DNA from: Lamellibrachia satsuma
Lineage: Eukaryota > Annelida > Polychaeta > Sabellida > Siboglinidae
DNA: 64,000 bases
Reading direction: 5' to 3'
Assembly (NCBI GenBank): GCA_033239005.1
Contig: BSQZ01000015.1
Span: forward strand, 9,932,001 to 9,996,000
The position numbers and the translations under genes were made by a program. Positions 38,641 to 52,700 of the stretch are shown here, in pieces; position 1 is the first letter of the stretch, and every line of letters begins with the position of its first letter. The notes beneath the pieces are model-generated. The model was not told the origin of the DNA. It ran no database searches and was given only the letters and a program-made list of their open reading frames with translations.

Positions 38641-40077
38641 GTCGTTTTAGTATACAACTGTGTTACTGAGACAGTGATAAACAGTAAGGCAGAAGGCTGG
38701 AGACAGAGTCGTTTAGTATACAACTGTGTGCTGAGACAGTGATAAACAGTAAGGCAGGCTGGAGACAGAGTCGTTTAGTATACAACTGTGTGCTGAGACA
38801 GTGATAAACAGTAACAGGCTGGAGACAGAGTCGTTTAGTATACAACTGTGTGCTGAGACAGTGAGGCTGGAGACAGAGTCGTTTAGTATACAACTGTGTG
38901 CTGAGACAGTGATAAACAGTAAGGAAGGCTGGAGACAGAGTCGTTTAGTATACAACTGTGTGCTGAGACAGTGATAAACAGTAAGGAAGGCTGGAGACAG
39001 TGTCGTTTAGTATACAACTGTGTGCTGAGACAGTGATAAACAGTAAGGAAGGCTGGAGACAGAGTCGTTTAGTATACAACTGTGTGCTGAGACAGTGATA
39101 AACAGTAAGGCAGGCTGGAGACAGTGTCGTTTAGTATACAACTGTGTGCTGAGACAGTGATAAACAGTAAGGCAGGCTGGAGACAGAGTCGTTTAGTGTG
39201 CTGAGACAGTGATAAACAGTAAGGAAGGCTGGAGACAGTGTCATTTAGTATACATCTGTGTGCTGAGACAGTGATCAACAGTAAGGCAGGCTGGAGACAG
39301 AGTCATTTAGTATAGAAATATGTGCTGAGACCGTGATAAACAGTAAGGGAGGCTGGAGACAGAGTCGTTTAGTATACAACTGTGTGCTGAGACAGTGATA
39401 AACAGTAAGGCAGGCTGGAGACAGAGTCGTTTAGTATACAACTGTGTGCTGAGACAGTGATAAACAGTAAGGCAGGCTGGAGACAGAGTCGTTTAGTATA
39501 CAACTGTGTGCTGAGACAGTGATAAACAGTAAGGAAGGCTGGAGACAGAAGTCATTTAGTATACAACTGTGTGCTGAGACAGTGATAAACAGTAAGGCAG
39601 GCTGGAGACAGAGTCGTTTTAGTATACAACTGTGTGCTGAGACAGTGATAAACAGTAAGGAAGGCTGGAGACAGAGTCGTTTAGTATACAACTGTGTGCT
39701 GAGACAGTGATCAACAGTAAGGAAGGCTGGAGACAGAGTCGTTTAGTATACAACTGTGTGCTGAGACAGTGATAAACAGTAAGGCAGGCTGGAGACAGAG
39801 TCGTTTAGTATACAACTGTGTGCTGAGACAGTGATAAACAGTAAGGCAGGCTGGAGACAGAGTCGTTTAGTATACAACTGTGTGCTGAGACAGTGATAAA
39901 CAGTAAGGAAGGCTGGAGACAGAGTCGTTTAGTATACAACTGTGTGCTGAGACAGTGATAAACAGTAAGGCAGGCTGGAGACAGAGTCGTTTAGTATACA
40001 ACTGTGTGCTGAGACAGTGATAAACAGTAAGGAAGGCTGGAGACAGAATCGTTTAGTATACAACTGTGTGCTGAAAC

Positions 40078-40112
40078 AGTGATCACCAGTAAGGCAGGCT
40101 GGAGACAGAATC
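40078..40112 (+). repeat. gatcacc-agaatc variant monomer, copy 2
   Basis: It has the same linked changes as at 35,066, and also ctgaaacag just upstream. It shows exchange or transposition of a monomer over about 5 kb. Confidence 0.78.
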
Positions 40113-40191
40113 GTTTAGTATACAACTGTGTGCTGAGACAGTGATCAACAGTATGGCAGGCTGGAGACAGTGTCGTTTAGTATACAACTGT

Positions 40192-40295
40192 GTGCAAGAG
40201 ACAGTGATAAACAGTAAGGCAGGCTGGAGACATAGTCGTTTAGTATACAACTGTGTTATGAGACAGTGATAAACAGTAAGGAAGGCTGGGGACAG
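40192..40295 (+). repeat. gtgcaagag-acatag-ttatgagac-ctgggg block, copy A
   Basis: A unit with gtgcaagagac (one base longer than gtgctgagac) and acatag is followed by one with ttatgagac, ggAagg and ctgggg. The next copy lies 435 bp downstream, which is seven units plus that extra base. Confidence 0.86.
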
Positions 40296-40626
40296 AGTCG
40301 TTTAGTATACAACTGTGTGCTGAGACAGTGATCAACAGTAAGGCAGGCTGGAGACAGAGTCGTTTAGTATACAACTGTGTGCTGAGACAGTGATAAACAG
40401 TAAGGAAGGCTGGAGACAGAGTCGTTTAGTATACAACTGTGTGCTGAGACAGTGATAAACAGTAAGGAAGGCTGGAGACAGTGTCATTTAGTATACAAAT
40501 GTGTGCTGAGACAGTGATAAACAGTAAGGCAGGCTGGAGACAGAGTCGTTTAGTATACAACTGTGTGCTGAGACAGTGATAAACAGTAAGGCAGGCTGGA
40601 GACAGTGTCGTTTAGTATACAACTGT

Positions 40627-40734
40627 GTGCAAGAGACAGTGATAAACAGTAAGGCAGGCTGGAGACATAGTCGTTTATTATACAACTGTGTTATGAGACA
40701 GTGATAAACAGTAAGAAAGGCTGGGGACAGAGTC
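40627..40734 (+). repeat. gtgcaagag-acatag-ttatgagac-ctgggg block, copy B
   Basis: It repeats all four marks of the block at 40,192, with private changes (tttattatac, gtaagaaagg). The two copies are seven monomers apart, which indicates a recent seven-unit duplication. Confidence 0.86.
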
Positions 40735-43700
40735 GTTTAGTATACAACTGTGTGCTGAGACAGTGATAAACAGTAAGGCAGGCTGGAGACAGTGTCGTTT
40801 AGTATACAACTGTGTGCTGAGACAGTGATAAACAGTAAGGAAGGCTGGAGACACAGTCGTTTAGTATACAACTGTGTGCTGAGACAGTGATAAACAGTAA
40901 GGAAGGCTGGAGACAGAGTCGTTTAGTATACAACTGTGTGCTGAGACAGTGATAAACAGTAAGGAAGGCTGGAGACAGAGTCGTTTAGTATACAACTGTG
41001 TGCTGAGACAGTGATCAACAGTAAGGCAGGATGGAGACAGAGTCGTTTAGTATACAACTGTGTGCTGAGACAGTGATAAACAGTAAGGCAGGCTGGAGAC
41101 AGAGTCGTTTAGTATACAACTGTGTGCTGAGACAGTGATAAACAGTAAGGCAGGCTGGAGACAGTGTCATTTAGTATAGAAATGTGTGCTGAGACAGTGA
41201 TAAACAGTAAGGAAGGCTGGAGACAGAGTCGTTTAGTATACAACTGTGTGCTGAGACAGTGATAAACAGTAAGGCAGGCTGGAGACAGAGTCGTTTAGTA
41301 TACAACTGTGTGCTGAGACAGTGATAAACAGTAAGGCAGGCTGGAGACAGAGTCGTTTAGTATACAACTGTGTGCTGAGACCGTGATAAACAGTAAGGAA
41401 GGCTGGAGACAGAGTCGTTTAGTATACAACTGTGTGCTGAGACAGTGATAAACAGTAAGGAAGGCTGGAGACAGAGTCGTTTAGTATACAACTGTGTGCT
41501 GAGACAGTGATCAACAGTAAGGAAGGCTGGAGACAGAGTCGTTTAGTATACAACTGTTTGCTGAGACAGTGATAAACAGTAAGGCAGGCTGGAGACAGAG
41601 TCGTTTAGTATACAACTGTGTGCTGAGACAGTGATAAACAGTAAGGCAGGCTGGAGACAGAGTCGTTTAGTATACAACTGTGTGCTGAGACAGTGATAAA
41701 CAGTAAGGCAGGCTGGAGACAGAGTCATTTAGTATACAACTGTGTGCTGAGACAGTGATAAACAGTAAGGAAGGCTGGAGACAGAGTCGTTTAGTATACA
41801 ACTGTGTGCTGAGACAGTGATAAGCAGTAAGGCAGGCTGGAGACAGAGTCGTTTAGTATACAACTGTGTGCTGAGACAGTGATAAACAGTAAGGCAGGCT
41901 GGAGACAGAGTCGTTTAGTATACAACTGTGTGCTGAGACAGTGATAAACAGTAAGGAAGGCTGGAGACAGAGTCGTTTAGTATACAACTGTGTGCTGAGA
42001 CAGTGATAAACAGTAAGGAAGGCTGGAGACAGAGTCGTTTAGTACACAACTGTGTGCTGAGACAGTGATAAACAGTAAGGAAGGTTCGAGACAGAGTGGT
42101 TTAGTATACAACTGTGTGCTGAGACAGTGATAAACAGTAAGGAAGGCTGGAGACAGAGTCGTTTAGTATACAACTGTGTGCTGAGACAGTGATCAACAGT
42201 AAGGCAGGCTGGAGACAGAGTCGTTTAGTATACAACTGTGTGCTGAGACAGTGATAAACAGTAAGGAAGGCTGGAGACAGAGTCGTTTAGTATACAACTG
42301 TGTGCTGAGACAGTGATCAACAGTAAGGCAGGCTGGAGACAGTGTCATTTAGTATACAACTGTGTGCTGAGACAGTGATAAACAGTAAGGAAGGCTGGAG
42401 ACAGAGTCGTTTAGTATACAACTGTGTGCTGAGACAGTGATCAACAGTAAGGCAGGCTGGAGACAGAGTCGTTTAGTATACAACTGTGTGCTGAGACAGT
42501 GATAAACAGTAAGGCAGGCTGGAGACAGAGTCGTTTAGTATACAACTGTGTGCTGAGACAGTGATAAACAGTAAGGCAGGCTGGAGACAGAGTCGTTTAG
42601 TATACAACTGTGTGCTGAGACAGTGATCAACAGTAAGGCAGGCTGGAGACAGAGTCGTTTAGTATACAACTGTGTGCTGAGACAGTGATCAACAGTAAGG
42701 CAGGCTGGAGACAGAGTCGTTTAGTATACAACTGTGTGCTGAGACAGTGATAAACAGTAAGGAAGGCTGGAGACAGAGTCGTTTAGTATACAACTGTGTG
42801 CTGAGACAGTGATAAACAGTAAGGAAGGCTGGAGACAGAGTCGTTTAGTATACAACTGTGTGCTGAGACAGTGATAAACAGTAAGGAAGGCTGGAGACAG
42901 TGTCGTTTAGTATACAACTGTGTGCTGAGACAGTGATCAACAGTAAGGAAGGCTGGAGACAGAGTCGTTTAGTATACAACTGTGTGCTGAGACAGTGATC
43001 AACAGTAAGGCAGGCTGGAGACAGAGTCGTTTAGTATACAACTGTGTGCTGAGACAGTGATAAACAGTAAGGCAGGCTGGAGACAGAGTCGTTTAGTATA
43101 CAACTGTGTGCTGAGACAGTGATCAACAGTAAGGCAGGCTGGAGACATAGTCGTTTAGTATACAACTGTGTGCTGAGACAGTGATCAACAGTAAGGCAGG
43201 CTGGAGACAGAGTCGTTTAGTATACAACTGTGTGCTGAGACAGTGATAAACAGTAAGGAAGGCTGGAGACAGTGTCGTTTAGTATACAACTGTGTGCTGA
43301 GACAGTGATAAACAGTAAGGCAGGCTGGAGACAGAGTCGTTTAGTATACAACTGTGTGCTGAGACAGTGATAAACAGTAAGGCAGGCTGGAGACAGAGTC
43401 GTTTAGTATACAACTGTGTGCAGAGACAGTGATAAACAGTAAGGAAGGCTGGAGACAGAGTCGTTTAGTATACAACTGTGTGCTGAGACAGTGATCAACA
43501 GTAAGGCAGGCTGGAGACAGAGTCGTTTAGTATACAATATTGTGTGCTGAGACAGTGATAAACAGTAAGGAAGGCTGGAGACAGTGTCGTTTAGTATACA
43601 ACTGTGTGCTGAGACAGTGATCAACAGTAAGGCAGGCTGGAGACAGAGTCGTTTAGTATACAACTGTGTGCTGAGACAGTGATAAACAGTAAGGAAGGCT

Positions 43701-46700
43701 GGAGACAGTGTCGTTTAGTATACAACTGTGTGCTGAGACAGTGATCAACAGTAAGGCAGGCTGGAGACAGAGTCGCTTAGTATACAACTGTGTGCAAGAG
43801 ACAGTGATAAACAGTAAGGCAGGCTGGAGACAGAGTCGTTTAGTATACAACTGTGTGCTGAGACAGTGATAAACAGTAAGGCAAGGCTGGAGACAGAGTC
43901 GTTTAGTATACAACTGTGTGCTGAGACAGTGATAAACAGTAAGGAAGGCTGGAGACAGAGTCGTTTAGTATACAACTGTGCTGCTGAGACAGTGATAAAC
44001 AGTAAGGAAGGCTGGAGACAGAGTCGTTTAGTATACAACTGTGTGCTGAGACAGTGATAAACAGTAAGGCAGGCTGGAGACAGAGTCGTTTAGTATACAA
44101 CTGTGTGCTGAGACAGTGATAAACAGTAAGGAAGGCTGGAGACAGAAGTCGTTTAGTATAGACAACTGTGTGCTGAGACAGTGATCAACAGTAAGGCAGG
44201 CTGGAGACAGAGTCGTTTAGTATACAACTGTGTGCTGAGACAGTGATAAACAGTAAGGCAGGCTGGAGACAGAGTCGTTTAGTATACAACTGTTTGCTGA
44301 GACAGTGATCAACAGTAAGGCAGGCTGGAGACAGTGTCGTTTAGTATAGAAATTTGTGCTGAGACAGTGATAAACAGTAAGGCAGGCTGGAGACAGAGTC
44401 GTTTAGTATACAACTGTGTGCTGAGACAGTGATCAACAGTAAGGAAGGCTGGAGACAGAGTCGTTTAGTATACAACTGTGTGCTGAGACAGTGATCAACA
44501 GTAAGGCAGGCTGGAGACAGAGTCATTTAGTATACAACTGTGTGCTGAGACAGTGATCAACAGTAAGGCAGGCTGGAGACAGAGTCGTTTAGTATACAAC
44601 TGTGTGCTGAGACAGTGATAAACAGTAAGGCAGGCTGGAGACAGAGTCGTTTAGTATACAACTGTGTGCTGAGACAGTGATAAACAGTAAGGAAGGCTGG
44701 AGACAGTGTCGTTTAGTATACAACTGTGTGCTGAGACAGTGATAAACAGTAAGGCAGGCTGGAGACAGAGTCGTTTAGTATACAACTGTGTGCTGAGACA
44801 GTGATCAACAGTAAGGCAGGCTGGAGACAGAGTCGTTTAGTATACAACTGTGTGCTGAGACAGTGATAAACAGTAAGGCAGGCTGGAGACAGAGTCGTTT
44901 AGTATACAACTGTGTGCTGAGACAGTGATAAACAGTAAGGCAGGCTGGAGACATAGTCGTTTAGTATACAACTGTGTGCTGAGACAGTGATAAACAGTAA
45001 GGAAGGCTGGAGACATAGTCGTTTAGTATACAACTGTGTGCTGAGACAGTGATAAACAGTAAGGAAGGCTGGAGACAGAGTCGTTTAGTATACAACTGTG
45101 TGCTGAGACAGTGATAAACAGTAAGGAAGGCTGGAGACAGAGTCGTTTAGTATACAACTGTGTGCTGAGACAGTGATCAACAGTAAGGCAGGCTGGAGAC
45201 AGAGTCGTTTAGTATACAAATGTGGCTGAGACAGTGATCAACAGTAAGGCAGGCTGGAGACAGAGTCGTTTAGTATACAACTGTGTGCTGAGACAGTGAT
45301 CAACAGTAAGGCAGGCTGGAGACAGAGTCGTTTAGTATACAACTGTGTGCTGAGACAGTGATCAACAGTAAGTCAGGCTGGAGACAGTGTCGTTTAGTAT
45401 ACAAATGTGGCTGAGACAGTGATAAACAGTAAGGAAGGCTGGAGACAGAGTCGTTTAGTATACAACTGTGTGCTGAGACAGTGATAAACAGTAAGGAAGG
45501 CTGGAGACAGAGTCGTTTAGTATACAACTGTGTGCTGAGACAGTGATAAACAGTAAGGCAGGCTGGAGACAGAGTCGTTTAGTATACAACTGTGTGCTGA
45601 GACAGTGATCAACAGTAAGGCAGGCTGGAGACAGAGTCGTTTAGTATAAAACTGTGTGCTGAGACAGTGATAAACAGTAAGTCAGGCTGGAGACAGTGTC
45701 GTTTAGTATACAAATGTGTGCTGAGACAGTGATCAACAGTAAGGAAGGCTGGAGACAGAGTCGTTTAGTATACAACTGTGTGCTGAGACAGTGATAAACA
45801 GTAAGGAAGGCTGGAGACAGAGTCGTTTAGTATACAACTGTGTGCTGAGACAGTGATAAACAGTAAGGCAGGCTGGAGACATAGTCGTTTAGTATACAAC
45901 TGTGTGCTGAGACAGTGATAAACAGTAAGGAAGGCTGGAGACAGAGTCGTTTAGTATACAACTGTGTGCTGAGACAGTGATCAACAGTAAGGCAGGCTGG
46001 AGACAGAGTCGTTTAGTATACAACTGTGTGCTGAGACAGTGATCAACAGTAAGGCAGGCTGGAGACAGAGTCGTTTAGTATACAACTGTGTGCTGAGACA
46101 GTGATAAACAGTAAGGCAGGCTGGAGACAGAGTCGTTTAGTATACAACTGTGTGCTGAGACAGTGATAAACAGTAAGGCAGGCTGGAGACAGAGTCGTTT
46201 AGTATACAACTGTGTGCTGAGACAGTGATAAACAGTAAGGCAGGCTGGAGACAGAGTCGTTTAGTATACAACTGTGTGCTGAGACAGTGATAAACAGTAA
46301 GGCAGGCTGGAGACAGAGTCGTTTAGTATACAACTGTGTGCTGAGACAGTGATAAACAGTAAGGAAGGCTGGAGACAGAGTCGTTTAGTATACAACTGTG
46401 TGCTGAGACAGTGATAAACAGTAAGGCAGGCTGGAGACAGAGTCGTTTAGTATACAACTGTGTGCTGAGACAGTGATAAACAGTAAGGCAGGCTGGAGAC
46501 AGTGTCGTTTAGTATACAACTGTGTGCTGAGACAGTGATAAACAGTAAGGCAGGCTGGAGACAGAGTCGTTTAGTATACAACTGTGTGCTGAGACAGTGA
46601 TAAACAGTAAGGAAGGCTGGAGACAGAGTCGTTTAGTATACAACTGTGTGCTGAGACAGTGATAAACAGTAAGGAAGGCTGGAGACAGAGTCGTTTAGTA

Positions 46701-49700
46701 TACAACTGTGTGCTGAGACAGTGATAAACAGTAAGGAAGGCTGGAGACAGAGTCGTTTAGTATACAACTGTGTGCTGAGACAGTGATAAACAGTAAGGCA
46801 GGCTGGAGACAGTGTCGTTTAGTATACAATGTGTGCTGAGACAGTGATAAACAGTAAGGCAGGCTGGAGACAGAGTCGTTTAGTATACAACTGTGTGCTG
46901 AGACAGTGATAAACAGTAAGGAAGGCTGGAGACAGAGTCGTTTAGTATACAACTGTGTGCTGAGACAGTGATAAACAGTAAGGAAGGCTGGAGACAGAGT
47001 CGTTTAGTATAGAACTGTGTGCTGAGACAGTGATAAACAGTAAGGAAGGCTGGAGACAGAGTCGTTTAGTATACAACTGTGTGCTGAGACAGTGATCAAC
47101 AGTAAGGCAGGCTGGAGACAGAGTCGTTTAGTATACAACTGTGTGCTGAGACAGTGATAAACAGTAAGGAAGGCTGGAGACAGAGTCGTTTAGTATACAA
47201 CTGTGTGCTGAGACAGTGATAAACAGTAAGGAAGGCTGGAGACAGAGTCGTTTAGTATACAACTGTGTGCTGAGACAGTGATAAACAGTAAGGCAGGCTG
47301 GAGACAGAGTCGTTTAGTATACAAACTGTGTGCTGAGACAGTGATAAACAGTAAGGAAGGCTGGAGACAGAGTCGTTTAGTATACAACTGTGTGCTGAGA
47401 CAGTGATCAACAGTAAGGCAGGCTGGAGACAGAGTCGTTTAGTATACAACTGTGTGCTGAGACAGTGATAAACAGTAAGGAAGGCTGGAGACAGAGTCAT
47501 TTAGTATACAACTGTGTGCTGAGACAGTGATCAACAGTAAGGCAGGCTGGAGACAGAGTCGTTTAGTATACAACTGTGTGCTGAGACAGTGATAAACAGT
47601 AAGGCAGGCTGGAGACAGAGTCGTTTAGTATACAACTGTGTTGCTGAGACAGTGATAAACAGTAAGGCAGGCTGGAGACAGAGTCGTTTAGTATACAACT
47701 GTGTGCTGAGACAGTGATAAACAGTAAGGAAGGCTCGAGACTGAGTGGTTTAGTATACAACTGTGTGCTGAGACAGTGAACAACAGTAAGGCAGGCTGGA
47801 GACAGAGTCGTTTAGTATACAACTGTGTGCTGAGACAGTGATAAACAGTAAGGAAGGCTGGAGACAGAGTCGTTTAGTATACAACTGTGTGCTGAGACAG
47901 TGATAAACAGTAAGGAAGGCTGGAGACAGAGTCATTTAGTATACAACTGTGTGCTGAGACAGTGATAAACAGTAAGGAAGGCTGGAGACAGAGTCGTTTA
48001 GTATACAAACTGTGTGCTGAGACAGTGATAAACAGTAAGGCAGGCTGGAGACAGAGTCGTTTAGTATACAACTGTGTGCTGAGACAGTGATCAACAGTAA
48101 GGCAGGCTGGAGACAGAGTCGTTTAGTATACAACTGTGTGCTGAGACAGTGATAAACAGTAAGGAAGGCTGGAGACAGAGTCGTTTAGTATACAACTGTG
48201 TGCTGAGACAGTGATCAACAGTAAGGCAGGCTGGAGACAGAGTCGTTTAGTATACAACTGTGTGCTGAGACAGTGATAAACAGTAAGGCAGGCTGGAGAC
48301 AGAGTCGTTTAGTATACAACTGTGTGCTGAGACAGTGATAAACAGTAAGGCAGGCTGGAGACAGTGTCGTTTAGTATACAAATGTGTGCTGAGACAGTGA
48401 TAAACAGTAAGGCAGGCTGGAGACATAGTCGTTTAGTATACAACTGTGTGCTGAGACAGTGATAAACAGTAAGGAAGGCTGGAGACAGAGTCGTTTAGTA
48501 TACAACTGTGTGCTGAGACAGTGATCAACAGTAAGGCAGGCTGGAGACAGAGTCGTTTAGTATACAACTGTGTGCTGAGACAGTGATAAACAGTAAGGAA
48601 GGCTGGAGACAGAGTCGTTTAGTATACAACTGTGTGCTGAGACAGTGATAAACAGTAAGGAAGGCTGGAGACAGAGTCGTTTAGTATACAACTGTGTGCT
48701 GAGACAGTGATCAACAGTAAGGCAGGCTGGAGACAGAGTCGTTTAGTATACAACTGTGTGCTGAGACAGTGATAAACAGTAAGGCAGGCTGGAGACAGAG
48801 TCGTTTAGTATACAACTGTGTGCTGAGACAGTGATAAACAGTAAGGCAGGCTGGAGACAGAGTCGTTTAGTATACAACTGTGTGCTGAGACAGTGATCAA
48901 CAGTAAGGCAGGCTGGAGACAGAGTCGTTTAGTATACAACTGTGTGCTGAGACAGTGATAAACAGTAAGGAAGGCTGGAGACAGAGTCGTTTAGTATACA
49001 ACTGTGTGCTGAGACAGTGATCAACAGTAAGGCAGGCTGGAGACAGAGTCGTTTAGTATACAACTGTGTGCTGAGACAGTGATAAACAGTAAGGAAGGCT
49101 GGAGACAGAGTCGTTTAGTATACAACTGTGTGCTGAGACAGTGATAAACAGTAAGGCAGGCTGGAGACAGAGTCGTTTAGTATACAACTGTGTGCTGAGA
49201 CAGTGATAAACAGTAAGGAAGGCTGGAGACAGAGTCGTTTAGTATACAACTGTGTGCTGAGACAGTGATAAACAGTAAGGCAGGCTGGAGACAGTGTCAT
49301 TTAGTATACAACTGTGTGCTGAGACAGTGATCAACAGTAAGGCAGGCTGGAGACAGAGTCGTTTAGTATACAACTGTGTGCTGAGACAGTGATAAACAGT
49401 AAGGCAGGCTGGAGACAGTGTCGTTTAGTATACAAATGTGTGCTGAGACAGTGATAAACAGTAAGGCAGGCTGGAGACAGAGTCGTTTAGTATACAACTG
49501 TGTGCTGAGACAGTGATAAACAGTAAGGAAGGCTGGAGACAGAGTCGTTTAGTATACAACTGTGTGCTGAGACAGTGATAAACAGTAAGGAAGGCTGGAG
49601 ACAGTGTCGTTTAGTATACAACTGTGTGCTGAGACAGTGATCAACAGTAAGGCAGGCTGGAGACAGAGTCGTTTAGTATACAACTGTGTGCTGAGACAGT

Positions 49701-52700
49701 GATAAACAGTAAGGAAGGCTGGAGACATAGTCGTTTAGTATACAACTGTGTTATGAGACAGTGATAAACAGTAAGGCAGGCTGGAGACAGAGTCGTTTAG
49801 TATACAACTGTGTGATGAGACAGTGATAAACAGTAAGGAAGGCTGGAGACAGTGTCGTTTAGTATACAACTGTGTGCTGAGACAGTGATCAACAGTAAGG
49901 CAGGCTGGAGACAGAGTCGTTTAGTATACAAATTGTGTGCTGAGACAGTGATAAACAGTAAGGCAGGCTGGAGACAGAGTCGTTTAGTATACAACTGTGT
50001 GCTGAGACAGTGATAAACAGTAAGGCAGGCTGGAGACAGAGTCGTTTAGTATACAACTGTGTGCTGAGACAGTGATAAACAGTAAGGAAGGCTCGAGACA
50101 GAGTCGTTTAGTATACAACTGTGTGCTGAGACAGTGATAAACAGTAAGGAAGGCTGGAGACAGAGTCGTTTAGTATACAACTGTGTGCTGAGACAGTGAT
50201 CAACAGTAAGGCAGGCTGGAGACAGAGTCGTTTAGTATACAACTGTGTGCTGAGACAGTGATAAACAGTAAGGCAGGCTGGAGACAGAGTCGTTTAGTAT
50301 ACAAATGTGTGCTGAGACAGTGATAAACAGTAAGGCAGGCTGGAGACAGAGTCGTTTAGTATACAACTGTGTGCTGAGACAGTGATCAACAGTAAGGCAG
50401 GCTGGAGACAGTGTCGTTTAGTATACAACTGTGTGCTGAGACAGTGATAAACAGTAAGGCAGGCTGGAGACAGTGTCGTTTAGTATACAACTGTGTGCTG
50501 AGACAGTGATAAACAGTAAGGCAGGCTGGAGACAGAGTCGTTTAGTATACAACTGTGTGCTGAGACAGTGATCAACAGTAAGGCAGGCTGGAGACAGAGT
50601 CGTTTAGTATACAAATGTGTGCTGAGACAGTGATCAACAGTAAGGCAGGCTGGAGACAGAGTCGTTTAGTATACAACTGTGTGCTGAGACAGTGATCAAC
50701 AGTAAGGCAGGCTGGAGACAGAGTCGTTTAGTATACAACTGTTTGCTGAGACAGTGATAAACAGTAAGGCAGGCTGGAGACAGTGTCGTTTAGTATACAA
50801 CTGTGTGCTGAGACAGTGATAAACAGTAAGGAAGGCTGGAGACAGAGTCGTTTAGTATACAACTGTGTGCTGAGACAGTGATAAACAGTAAGGAAGGCTG
50901 GAGACAGAGTCGTTTAGTATACAACTGTGTGCTGAGACAGTGATCAACAGTAAGGCAGGCTGGAGACAGAGTCGTTTAGTATACAACTGTGTGCTGAGAC
51001 AGTGATAAACAGTAAGGCAGGCTGGAGACAGAGTCGTTTAGTATACAACTGTGTGCTGAGACAGTGATCAACAGTAAGGCAGGCTGGAGACAGAGTCGTT
51101 TAGTATACAACTGTGTGCTGAGACAGTGATAAACAGTAAGGAAGGCTGGAGACAGAGTCATTTAGTATACAACTGTGTGCTGAGACAGTGATAAACAGTA
51201 AGGCAGGCTGGAGACAGAGTCATTTAGTATACAACTGTGTGCTGAGACAGTGATAAACAGTAAGGCAGGCTGGAGACAGAGTCGTTTAGTATACAACTGT
51301 GTGCTGAGACAGTGATAAACAGTAAGGCAGGCTGGAGACAGAGTCGTTTAGTATACAACTGTGTGCTGAGACAGTGATAAACAGTAAGGCAGGCTGGAGA
51401 CAGAGTCGTTTAGTATACAACTGTGTGCTGAGACAGTGATAAACAGTAAGGCAGGCTGGAGACAGAGTCGTTTAGTATACAACTGTGTGCTGAGACAGTG
51501 ATAAACAGTAAGGCAGGCTGGAGACAGAGTCGTTTAGTATACAACTGTGTGCTGAGACAGTGATCAACAGTAAGGCAGGCTGGAGACAGAGTCGTTTAGT
51601 ATACAAACTGTGTGCTGAGACAGTGATAAACAGTAAGGAAGGCTGGAGACAGAGTCGTTTAGTATACAACTGTGTGCTGAGACAGTGATCAACAGTAAGG
51701 CAGGCTGGAGACAGAGTCGTTTAGTATATAACTGTGTGCTGAGACAGTGATAAACAGTAAGGAAGGCTGGAGACAGAGTCGTTTAGTATACAACTGTGTG
51801 CTGAAGACAGTGATCAACAGTAAGGCAGGCTGGAGACAGAGTCATTTAGTATACAACTGTGTGCTGAGACAGTGATAAACAGTAAGGCAGGCTGGAGACA
51901 GAGTCGTTTAGTATACAACTGTGTGCTGAGACAGTGATAAACAGTAAGGCAGGCTGGAGACAGTGTCGTTTAGTATACAACTGTGTGCTGAGACAGTGAT
52001 AAACAGTAAGGAAGGCTGGAGACAGAGTCGTTTAGTATACAACTGTGTGCTGAGACAGTGATAAACAGTAAGGCAGGCTGGAGACAGAGTCGTTTAGTAT
52101 ACAACTGTGTGCTGAGACAGTGATAAACAGTAAGGAAGGCTGGAGACAGAGTCGTTTAGTATAAAACTGTGTGCTGAGACAGTGATAAACAGTAAGGAAG
52201 GCTGGAGACAGAGTCGTTTAGTATACAACTGTGTGCTGAGACAGTGATAAACAGTAAGGCAGGCTGGAGACAGAGTCGTTTAGTATACAACTGTGTGCTG
52301 AGACAGTGATAAACAGTAAGGAAGGCTGGAGACAGAGTCATTTAGTATACAACTGTGTGCTGAGACAGTGATAAACAGTAAGGCAGGCTGGAGACAGAGT
52401 CGTTTAGTATACAACTGTGTGCTGAGACAGTGATAAACAGTAAGGCAGGCTGGAGACAGAGTCGTTTAGTATACAAATGTGTGCTGAGACAGTGATAAAC
52501 AGTAAGGCAGGCTGGAGACAGAGTCGTTTAGTATACAACTGTGTGCTGAGACAGTGATAAACAGTAAGGCAGGCTGGAGACAGAGTCGTTTAGTATACAA
52601 CTGTGTGCTGAGACAGTGATAAACAGTAAGGCAGGCTGGAGACAGTGTCATTTAGTATAGAAATGTGTGCTGAGACAGTGATCAACAGTAAGGCAGGCTG

